Of a stretch of DNA of 64,000 bases, positions 33,981-44,900 are shown piece after piece. A model generated the notes under the pieces. It did no database searches and was not told the origin of the DNA. It saw nothing but the letters and a program-made list of their open reading frames with translations. Each line of letters starts with the position of its first letter. Positions within the stretch are counted from its first letter, which is position 1. The DNA comes from Atrichornis clamosus (lineage: Eukaryota > Chordata > Aves > Passeriformes > Menuridae): contig WBMZ01011572.1 of the NCBI GenBank assembly GCA_013400975.1, positions 62,001 through 126,000 on the forward strand. Reading direction: 5' to 3'. Both the position numbers and the translations under genes were made by a program.

Positions 33981-36734
33981 ATAGAAAAGAAAACTATTTA
34001 TGTGATAAAGTACTTGAAATACAATAATATCATCGCCCTTCAACAGCTGTACCAGAGAAAACCCAATCACAGCAGGCTGGACCAGAAACGCTTTAAACTT
34101 TGCCACCCTTGAGCTTCAGTTTGCCATACTTGTAGACAAGTAAATGACTTTTATCTGCCTTTATATAGGTTTTGAGGCCGTGACTTCATTATGGACTAAA
34201 TAACTTCTTTTTCACATTAAGTTGGTATCTAATGACCTTCTGAAAGGATACTCAACAGCTGTATGAGGGAAGAACTACATATGTGAGTGTGGGATTCAAG
34301 TTTATCCCCATGTATAAGGAAAGCAGAAAGAAAATACAGTCAACAGAAAGTCAGTATTAAGTTCAGTCAGTTCAATTAAGCTGGAGTTTGAGGGTTGTCA
34401 GGCTAACATAACACAGTGTGTTGTAAATAAAAACTAATGAGGGTGAACGGCAGGAAGAGGCTTTGCTCTTCAGTAAATTAGCACACAGCATCACTTTCTA
34501 AGATGCCTCTGCTAAACAGCATCCCCCACACTCAGCAGGGATGAGAGGAGAAGGAAGGTGCTGCTGGCAGCAATGGACACTAGCCCTGTCCCTTTCACCT
34601 GGGACCTGCCAGTGTGTGCTGTTCACAGGCCACAATGCATTCAGAACAAGCTGTCTTGTTTTACTGACTTCTTAGGCCAAAACAGAGCCCACCAAGGAGC
34701 AAGGATAAGGACTCGGGACGTTAGAATTTCATTTCTATGTCTGTAATTGATTGCGTTTGGCTCTGGGTGTATTGTTCAGATTTGCTAACTCCATTCCTCT
34801 AATGGGAGGGTTGATACTGATAGTGATGGTTTGAACAGCTCAGACATTAATAGCATCACTGACATGGCAGTGTTTTCTAACTAGAAATAAGCTTTAAATA
34901 TGTCAAGAAGGGAAGTGAGCACCATTAGAGGAAAGAAATTCAGCCATTTATTTTAACCTGTTCTGTGACTGCTGTGGTAGGTCCTGAGCAAGGGAATGAG
35001 TTGTTACCAAGGCTGCAGATAAGCTGTGTACACAGCATTCCTACCGCTATTTTGTCTTCTATAAACTTTAAAATAAACATAAGAGCTGATATTATTAATG
35101 CATGCACAAGCTACTAAGGCAAACAATTTGCAACACTCTAAATTTAAGGCTGTCACCAGACAGGCAGAGGAACAGAAAATTTTGTCTGCATGAGCTTTGT
35201 GCACAGTATGCTCTTGACTGGAAATAAACTACTTTCCCCCTCTATCAGGCTTGCTGTCCTGCAGAAAAGGCAGGCAAAAAGACAGCACAAGTGACTACTA
35301 GGAAAATATTCAGAGGCAGCCACTACTCCCCACCCTAACAAATCAATGTATTATTTAAACTTTGCCGAGGTTGTTCTTCTGACTTGAATCTCCAAAATAA
35401 AACCACTGCAGTTCTGTGACTAAGGTTGAGCAGTACAAAACCATGGGACAAAATGGCAGAGGGGGGAGAAAAAAGAAAAAAAAGTATTATTACCATAGAG
35501 GGAAAATTACAGCCTTGGCTAGAAGGAAATTTTTCTGCTTTCACCTGCAGTGTTGTGCTACTGCACAGTGCGTGCAGCTGTGACATTCAAGGGAAGTTAT
35601 AATGCCAGTCCTTAGATGTAGAAATAGATTTGTCTGTGGTCCTATTGGATTTATAGGGGAAATTAGAGAGGTGACCTTTCTCCCTAATTAAATGCTGCTA
35701 AAGGGCTCACTTTGGTATAAATGTTACTCTCTTACTGGGCAGGAGTAAATCCTATGCTCCAGTGAGTCAGTGCTCTGCAGACCACATGGAAGTTTCAACA
35801 CTTATGTCTAGGTTCAGACGTGATGTTCAGAAATGCAGGAGAGGTCTCTGCTCTGCTATGAGATCTGCAGGCCCAGCTCGCTGGCCAGGGGAGAGGCAGT
35901 GGTAGAGGGAAGGATCAGGCAGCCCCAGGCACATGGCTTTTGGAGGCCTGAAACAGCAGGTGTCGAGATGGGCGGGTGGGTGACTGCTGGATACTTCCAA
36001 ACTGAATTTTAAGAAAGGGTATGCATTGTCATCTTGTCACTGAAGATGTGATGTGTATGAAAGCTTTTTTGTTTGCACAGAAATCAACTAAATGCTCTGT
36101 TTCTCTCCTCTCTTGTCAAGGCACATAAAGGCCAGCAAAAATGAACAGGCATTGTTTTTAGGAGCAGGTTTTGCATTAGTGTCATTATGAGTCAACACTT
36201 CATTCTAAGGTTCTTCATATTAGCTCCCACACATAATGTAAATTCAAGGGTAACTGCTGCTTCCAGTTCCTTCCAACACACAACCCAAGAGATGTTTTCA
36301 CCAGGCACTCAAAGGTGCTGGAGGAGTGCTTCCCAACATGGATAGGCCCTAACCCTCCCAGGGCTGTTGAGTACAGCACCTGGTGTCTGTGGGTTTGGCT
36401 CTTGGTAAAAGGGGACAAAATCCCTTACTTATCTCTTGGGAAAAGAGTCACATAAATTCAGGTCTGGCTTTAGAGTGCTTGGATACCATGGCAACATTAG
36501 TTTCCCAAGGGAATAGAAAAACCTTTTGATTCAAGGAAAAAAATCAATAATTCAGGTGGCAGTTTGGAAGGTGCAAGTGGGATATCAAGGGACTTTGTGC
36601 ATGTGCCAGGAATGTTCATCATCTCCTGACATCCTTAAAGAGACCTTTTCCCCTAATCTGCCACAACAATTCTGCCAGTGGTTAAAGCAATATTTCTTGA
36701 ATTCCCCTACCTCAGAAGTATATTTTGGAATATG

Positions 36735-36808
36735 GGTAAAGGTTGGACTTAATTAAGGGTCTTAATATAAGGGTCTTTTTCAACCTAAATGATTCTATGA
36801 TTCTATGA
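36735..36808 (+). mobile_element. CR1 LINE 3' terminus, sense, short
   Basis: GGTAAAGGTTGGACTTAA, then TTTTTCAACCTAAATGATTC and the tandem end ATTCTATGATTCTATGA. It has the same ending as the sense fragment at 3655-3889. Only about 75 bp is recognisable. Confidence 0.85.
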
Positions 36809-37076
36809 GGATGAGCTACAGCTAGGTCCACATTCAAGTAGCAGCTGGGGTAGATTTTACTCCTGAAAAGCAAGAGCTTGAACTGTAGCTAGGTGGATGT
36901 GGTTGCTTCATTACATGAAGGAACTGCAGTGAAAGGTTCGAGCCTTGGCTGAGGCGAGAGCAGGTCAGGTAAGCAATATCCAGGCTCGTGTGAGTAAACT
37001 GAAGTAAGCTTTGAGGGAGATTTTGCTCTGAGGGAGCCCCTAAAAGGGCTCAGTATTGGCAGGTGCTGCTAGGACC

Positions 37077-37328
37077 ATGGCAAAGCAGCTACTAATCCTT
37101 CTTGGTTGTTTGTTGCTAAGTGTGTTTTATTGCTGGATGTTGGTGGAGCCGCTGTTAACCGGGGCCAGGGGGGCCACAGCTGAAAGCGAGCCGTGTGGGC
37201 GGCTGCGTGAAGCCTCTGTCTCCTGGGGCCGGGAGCTGCTGGGTCAAAGGACAGCCAGCTCCCCTGGGAGCGCCTCGCAGCTCCGATGTGCTGACTGCCG
37301 CCGTGAAGGTCAAGGCAGGGAGTTTTAA
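37077..37328 (+). CDS. Candidate small ORF with N-terminal hydrophobic segment, not recognised
   Basis: ATG in strong context (AGGACCATGG) opens 83 codons to TAA. Residues 1-4 (MAKQ) are followed by a hydrophobic run, LLILLGCLLLSVFYCWMLVE, that could be a signal peptide or a type II membrane anchor. The rest is Arg/Ser/Gly-rich with cysteines at C-G-R-L and R-C-A-D-C. The DNA here is richer in GC and CpG than its surroundings. A TATA-like TAAAAG lies at 37041-37046, about 35 bp upstream, and ATTAAA follows at about 37442. Alternatively it is the first exon of a spliced gene (weak donor AAG|GTCAAG near 37310) or chance. I know no family for it and assign no function. Confidence 0.25.
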   Translation: MAKQLLILLGCLLLSVFYCWMLVEPLLTGARGATAESEPCGRLREASVSWGRELLGQRTASSPGSASQLRCADCRREGQGREF

Positions 37329-39439
37329 GGAACAGACTGCCAGTTTTTAAGTAGTGGGAATTGTTTTTCAAACTCCTGTGCGTTCAGTTTTATTCTTTAC
37401 CTTTTGTCTTGGAGATCTTCTCTTTAGGTTTTCTTATTGCAATTAAAAGCATGGGCTTCCAAAAGAGATCTGCTGGACTCCTAGTGGGTTTTGTAAGACA
37501 TTTTCTTGGACTTTGAGGACCTTTGGCTTAAAAACACAAGTCTTCTTTTTGTGCTGTGACACGTTTAATTATGTAAAACTTTCCCCCAGAAGCGTTACCA
37601 TAATACAAGCTGTTTTATGAGGTGCCAAATACAATGTCTAGAACACAGATGTTTTGGTTTTGGGGGTTTTTTTTGTGTTGGTGGGGAGAGGGTATGCATT
37701 ACTAAGTCAAGCTTTACTATAATGCTTGAAAAAAGAGGGGTATTATGTGAAAGTGACTGTTGTGGTATATTTCTATGTTTCTACATTTTCTGGATGCGAG
37801 ACACCTGTAACCCATTGAATCAAAGTGAGTAGAAAAAGGGAATGATTCATTTCCAGTAACTGGCTACTTTTCTTCTTTTTTTTCTTTATTACATCTGTCT
37901 TTTTCACTTTCTTTCTATATACTTGGTGTAGGTTGAGAATCAAAAGCAAAATTGGTGTTTACAGCCAGGTTCAGCAGCCTCTGCATTCTGTAAAATGTAT
38001 CCATTAATGATTAAACAGTTTTTGTGCTGCTTGCTTTTTAAGTGGGAGTTGTGAAATAAAGCAAGCCACAGTACTGCCGTGTCACTGAAGCAGGATGCAG
38101 GAGTGAACCTCACTTTGGCAGAATATGTTCTGTATTTAAAATGCCTGTCTCTGTGTAATAGGATGAGTCCCTTAAGAACTACCTTCTGCAGATGCTCTGT
38201 GAATTGCACTCCCACTGGAGTCAAGTACATCCAGGCAAATTGGATTATTAGCTGGAGATAAATGGGCCCAGGGAGCACTTAACTGTGGGAGCAGTGATGC
38301 TCTTGCCCTTTAGCCAAGTATAAATACTGGCTCTTACAAAAGCAGGAGATATGCAGGAAGGAGGTTTTAGTCCTGAACATTGTCTTCTTTCTTTGAGAGG
38401 CTCTGTACTAACTATAATGGGATGAATCATAAACCTTAACATTCATCTAGAAAGAATCTTTAGTTTTGAACACACCAAATTTCAGAAAATGTTACATTTT
38501 TTATAGCAATTTTGAAATAAAAGGAATATCTTAGCTTTGTGTTTAGGACAATTTCCTTAATATGACATTGTTAGTTTAATTGTACTATAGCTGTAGCATG
38601 TGTGATCAAGGCCAGCAGAGAACAGTTAACATGCTTTAAGCTTCAAAACCTTGCAGGAATGTTTTTAGAGTATCAGAATATGCAGGATGGAAACTGCTGT
38701 ATTTATTTGTTTGCTTGCAGTGTTATGGTGGTGAGATATGAGCCCCAACTGAGGGTTGTGTGGTCAGTAAAGTCTGCAAGGAGCTGACCTGCAGTGGTCA
38801 TGGCTGGCCTAGGTGGAGGGTGATGCATATAACACCCTGTAACGGGCAGAAAAAAACTGTGGGGTTTTTGTTTGGTTGATTTTCGGTTGGTTGGTTTTGG
38901 GGAGGTTGTTTGTTTGCTTGTTTCAGTGGGTTTTTTGTTTTTTTATTCCTGGACTCCTTGTTTAAATCTGAAAAGGGGAGAGGATATGGTCTGACAGAAA
39001 ATAAAAACTAAAAGTGAATATTTCTTACCTGCTTCTAGCTTGCATGTTTTATACATGTTATGGGTCTTTAGGAAAAAAAGGCAAATTAGAAAGAAAAATT
39101 AATTAGAAAAATAGATGGATTTAAAGCTGTTTTTCCTGAGAGCAGACTTGAAATAACCCATGAAATACAGGGAAAGATAACCATAAAACCCAGGAAAATA
39201 TGGACAGAATAAAATAAGTTATTGGAAAATGACTACAGTGGAGGGTAACCAGCTGTTCTTTTAGAAAAAAGGACTATCTCCCTCATTGGGGGAAAAGGGA
39301 GATGAATGACCTCCACAAATGGAAACACAAACCGGTCATATTTAATGTCATCAACACCACCACTCCTGTTATCACAGGTCACTAGGGGCCTCAAATTGTG
39401 GTTGTTTCTTTGGTCAACGTTTGAATAGTCTCAGTTATA

Positions 39440-39560
39440 GCTCTAATTTAAATCTATATATAGCGAGTGAAGGTGGCAGTCCGTCATCCCGGCTGGCAGC
39501 GAGGGAGGGCGGATCTTTGTTCGCATTAGTGGGAAGCCGCTCATAGCGGAGACCGGTAAT
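39440..39560. promoter_or_regulatory. TATA-like palindrome followed by a CpG-rich patch, candidate promoter or conserved element
   Basis: CTATATATAG (39454-39463) precedes about 90 bp with roughly nine CpGs in an AT-rich region, including a perfect inverted repeat CCGCT-CAT-AGCGG (39537-39549). A donor-like ACCG|GTAATG follows at about 39554. It could be a first exon and promoter on the + strand, for example of a TMPRSS7 5'UTR exon 8.8 kb downstream, or an enhancer. This is inference only. Confidence 0.3.
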
Positions 39561-41238
39561 GCACATTGCTTAAAGAGAACTGGCATTTGCTTGTTTACAT
39601 GGCTGGCTTAAAATAAGGCTGAATGCACAGCAAAATGCACATGCTCTCTGCAGATCCTCACCTCTGTGCAGGCAGAGCTGCTGCGCTGGCACAAACTGTT
39701 CCTGTGGCCAGCAGGAGCTGCTCAAAGAACAAAGGAGAAAAAAGAAAGTGCTCTTACTGAGGTGTTTTTGTTCTGATATAGATGAGTGTCTATCCATCAA
39801 AAGGCAACCAGGACCTCTAAAAGAACATTTTTTTTTAATTTAATTTTTAAAAACACTGTTTTGCTCCTTGAAGCGAGGAAAACTTTCTCCAAAAATAGTT
39901 CTTTATAGAGCATTATTTATGAGCTGGGTACTTGTAAATACACTTTGTCCTTTGAGATAAAGGATATGGCTATTACCATTTACTTGGTGTTTTATAGAAT
40001 GAATCATGTTTCCTCCCTTGGGCTTCATTACAAATGCAAAGCACTTCTGAGACTTATCAATGTGTCTGGAAGTTCTTTAAGATCATCATGAGGTGGGCTG
40101 CACTGAAAATGCAAGGTATTATGAATACTCATTAAAAAATACAATTTCTAGAACCAATTTAAAACCATAGAAATCATGCACATACAGTCATCTGTCATAT
40201 CCTGACCTCCCTGTGTCCACCCCCAAAGAAACAGGGAAATTGGAATCTAAATCTAATCTTAAAATTATTTTGAGAGAAAAGTTTGGGAAATGATCAGGTT
40301 GACACAAGATCAGAGATTTGATGTCTAGAACAGGATCCCAACAATGTGATGGTTCAGTGTATAATAGTTCTGAAGCAGAAATATTGTCAGCCTTGCATGT
40401 CACTTGCAAAACTATGAGCTGAGACACCACGAAGCTGCACAAGATTGTAAGCTGTGTGAGGAGTGGTCCAGGCTGTCCCTGTAGAAGCATAGGCGTTTTT
40501 TGTCTTGTTTGTATTGTTATGTGGTCATGGCAGTAAAAAAGGTGGCTCTGCCAGCATCTCAGATGATCCTAAATTAGCTCTCCCCCTGTTCTGACTCATC
40601 AGAACATCCATCTCGCCTGTTAAAATAAATCCACTACAAGTCTGGACAGGCAAAAGGTAGCCAGCATGGAAGTGGATATAGGCAGCTCCCTGTGTCTGAA
40701 GGTCAAGACGCGCAGACATTCAGCACTACTGTGTTACATGGAGGAAGTGCAGTCTTTGCAGGTTCTGACATTACTGTACACAAAGGATTTAGTGTGGGGA
40801 TCTTATCCCATGCTTTCCAGACAATAAAGGATACTGAAATTTCGCTGCAGTAGGCAGGTGCAGCTTATGTGACCAGCAGTCCTTACCAGACACTGTACGT
40901 GTACGTGTGTTATCAGCTTGCTTGCTGTGATATCCACCTGCTCCTCAAGTACCGATCCATACACAAATCTCAGGTGCCTTGCCGAATCTGTCAAATTGCT
41001 GATCAGACTGATTTACCCAATGGTCTTGATTAGCTCCATTTTATCTTTTACAAGGTGATTTGCTCTAATATTGGGAGAGTTGAAGCTTCTTGAAAGAATA
41101 CGGAGTAGGGCCTGCTTATGGGAAAATACAGTATTTAAATCCCAGGTAAAGCTTTTGCCCAAAAAGCTGGCTCAAGTGGTGCGGCTGTGAGATGTTGACT
41201 GATGGAGCTTTATGACATGAGGGTGCTGGAGAAATGTT

Positions 41239-41997
41239 CACAAGCTCTCTGTTGAGGCTGTATGGAGACCCAACAGCTGGGAAGGGTTTTTTTCTCTCTA
41301 CTGAACTTCCACATGGCAGACACAAAAGGTGAAAACAAAACCAGATTCCCTCAGCTGTAGTTCAAACTCTGGTAAGGTTTTAGAGGGTTTTTTAGTGATT
41401 ATACTGTGAATGAAGCAGACAGGGCTGTCACTCCCTCCTGTTAATAGTTCTTTAGTTCTTTCAGTTTCTTCACAGGGCAGTGAATGTGTAAGGACACTGC
41501 CATATGCAAACGTGCCCGTATCCAACCCTTGAAGTCCTGCTTCTCTAACCGACATACAGACAGCAGTCTCTGGGTTGCAGAACCTGGAAGCAGGCGGGGA
41601 GAAACTGCAGCTTGTGTNCACAAGCTCTCTGTTGAGGCTGTATGGAGACCCAACAGCTGGGAAGGGTTTTTTTCTCTCTACTGAACTTCCACATGGCAGA
41701 CACAAAAGGTGAAAACAAAACCAGATTCCCTCAGCTGTAGTTCAAACTCTGGTAAGGTTTTAGAGGGTTTTTTAGTGATTATACTGTGAATGAAGCAGAC
41801 AGGGCTGTCACTCCCTCCTGTTAATAGTTCTTTAGTTCTTTCAGTTTCTTCACAGGGCAGTGAATGTGTAAGGACACTGCCATATGCAAACGTGCCCGTA
41901 TCCAACCCTTGAAGTCCTGCTTCTCTAACCGACATACAGACAGCAGTCTCTGGGTTGCAGAACCTGGAAGCAGGCGGGGAGAAACTGCAGCTTGTGT
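41239..41997. repeat. Exact 379-bp direct duplication flanking a single N, probable assembly artefact
   Basis: 41239-41617 and 41619-41997 are identical wherever compared, offset 380 bases, with one N at 41618 between them. The first copy is preceded by T at the N position, so the true unit may be 380 bp. Identity over unique noncoding sequence, with the only N of the window at the junction, indicates two overlapping contig ends joined without merging. Confidence 0.95.
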
Positions 41998-44900
41998 GGA
42001 TCATTGTAACGAGTTTTATATTTAGACTTTCATTTGTTTCCATCAGTCCAGATCCTCTTAACTTCTGCCTGTTATTTCCCTGCACTCAGCCCAAGGGCAT
42101 GAGCAGATATTCAGGCTGGTGAACAATTCCTAATGAAGATTAGCGTCCCTGCAGCTGAGGTAGAGAAATTGCATGCCAGTACCCAGAGATGTAAAGGTCA
42201 GAGGAGGCTGCACTGACCTGGGTAGAATATCAAGAGCATATGTGGAAAAAAAACCCCAAAAACAACTTGAAGAAGGGACTGTGCAATTTGGTGGTCAGTT
42301 GTATTCATGGTTAACAGCCCTCACTAATGGTTCATCTTGACTGGTTTGTCTGTGCTTCTGTGTGGTTTATATTTGGAACACCACATTTTCTTAAAGTTAT
42401 CTATTTGTAGTGCCCTGCCTCTGCTGGGACTTAGGCTATTCTTTGTCTTGATGGGAAGCCTGCCAATAACAGAGCTATGTTATTCAAACACTAAAAATAC
42501 TTTTGTTTAAACATTTTACCATCAAATTAGGTGGATTAACTTCCTAGTGTCCCTCCCTGACCAGTATGTTTTTTAAGTTCTTGAATTAATCTCTGTAGGT
42601 CTTCTGGGTGCTCTGCTTATCAAAATCTTTGGTGGGTGATGGATGACAACAGCAGTGGCAGTCATTTCTACGGATGAAATGCTGAGCTGCCCCATCACTC
42701 CTGAACAAAGAAACTGAAACTTGAGATTCACTACACTGAGTGAAACAGCTTGTTAAATACTTGAAAGTGCAAATAATCTAGCTGTTTAATAGTAGGATAT
42801 TTTGAGTTACTTGCTTTAAAGAAAAAAAAAATCTAATCTACTCCTTATCAGTTTGAAGTTGTATGTGCTTACTGTAGTCTCACTGCCTGGATGATAACAT
42901 GGAAGGACTGATGGAGTAGAGATAAAAGTATCACAGGTGACATAAATGCTCTCCTGCAGTCTTTTAGGTGAAAGTAATAAAGCCAGAAAAAGCTCTAGGG
43001 ATTGGGATTTGTTTGGGTTTTTGTTGGTTTTTTTTCTTCTTCTTCCCCTCCCCTCCCCCTCTTTTTTTGGTCTGTCCTCCTACTTAGAAGATGATCAGAG
43101 AAATAGAAATAAGGTGAAAGATCAAGACTGAAAGGAAGGGGCATGGGTAATTTTTTGAAAGACAGAGGAGGGAAAATAAAGATTTAAATTTCTTGTGCTG
43201 GTTTTCTATCAGGGTATCAGAAATCTTCTCTGCCTAATTGCAAGGAAAATGCAATTGTGCAAAGGCAGAAGAAGTAGATTATACTAGCTTTACATAGGAG
43301 AATTTGTTTGTGGGAATCACTGAGGCTAGGCTGGCATAAGGCCTTGGGCACAGTGTTTCCTGGGGAGATAAGCATGAGCAAGATATTTTTGATTTGCTTG
43401 CACTAAATGTTAGACTCACTTCAGCTGAGCATCTGTAATGGCAATGGATATGACTGCTAAGAAAGTGAGGGAAGAGAGATGTTTTCCTCTTTGTCTTCCA
43501 TGATAGGGTTTGATGATAGAGAACAGGGTATCCATTAACCACAGGAGCTTCTGGAGGTCTTAACCTCAAGGACCAATGCTTTTGTACAGCACTGCTTACA
43601 AGCTGAAGACATAACCTTATAAATTTCATCTTTGTTCACTTTTAACCAATTAAGGACCAGATCACCAACTGAAGTGTGATTTGCAGGGACAAGCACGGAG
43701 ACTTTCACCAGTAAAAGTGCTTTGACTTGGCTTGTCAGACCCTGCTCAGGCCTGACCTAGTCAAGCACACGTGACTGAGCATGCTGATAGATGGGAGAGT
43801 GCACATCAGCAAATCACCTGAAAAGCTACAAACATTGCTTTTGCTTGGCTGAAGAACTGCCCTGGCTTGGCCTCTGTAACTGGGTCAACCTCATTATTGT
43901 AGAAACTCTATTTTTTTAAAATAGTATTTATTTTATTTGAAAGGCAGAATGTTTCATACCACTGTGATTGTCCTAACAAGTCATATTTAATCTAGCAGTA
44001 TAATTCCATGTATGCTGTGTCAGTATTGCTTGACTTGTTTCTTGCCCTGCCATACGTAGCAGTCCAGTTTCATACAAACAGGAGGGAAATTGAGAGTAAA
44101 ATTAGCTAGTGGCACCAATGAGCACTGAATAGTGCAAGACCATTAACTGCTGGAATAGCACGGCTTGCTGTCCTTAAAATGCCACAGACTGATAAATGGA
44201 TGTTGTGTCCAAAAGATGTGCTCACTTAGCCTTCTAAATTTAATTTAAATTGATAGGATGCAAATAACTAAGCTGTTCTCAGCCCATGTTGTTGAGATGA
44301 AATGGCTCCATTAGTGCTGCTATGCAAGATGGTCAGCAGCTTCATTTCAGGTGATGTGCTCTGCCAGTGGCAGTTATGTATTGTGTCTGGATCCTTGAAG
44401 ACAACTCAACTGCCTGTAATTTCCAAGGTGATTTTGTCTGTTGGAAAATGTTTTGTTACATCAGAGACTTCTAGTGCAGAGTCAAGCATTGTCAGCAACC
44501 AGAAATGGAGTAAGAACTCAAGAAGAAGAAAAATAAATACAAGCAGTGTGATTCAAAGTTGCATCTCCAGATGACAAAGGTCATGAAAGCAAGCAGCATA
44601 GTATTCATTCAGGGGAGAGGGGAAAAGAGGTTCAAAGTTGATACTGAAACATGTATTAGTAGACACTTATTAATAATTTAGTAATCAATTGCCACCCACT
44701 TCCATACTTTGAAAAAAAGCCTCACTTCATCTTGCTTACAATTTCAGCTTTCAAAAATTGAAGTAACATCTATTGTGTGCTGATTCTGTCGTCTTTGGTG
44801 GAAGAGATGTATCCAAAATGTCCAGGACTTGCCTGTGTGTATGCCGGCCACTAATAGCATTGTAGTTATTAGTACATTCTTATTGAAGGTATAGGTATTT

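Noticed and set aside
33894..34112. Open frames on both strands through the GGAAT repeat
   Set aside because: Created by the stop-free pentanucleotide unit.
41298..42085. Two identical minus-strand 135-codon frames
   Set aside because: They are the two halves of the duplicated 379-bp segment around the N, so they reflect assembly rather than a gene pair.
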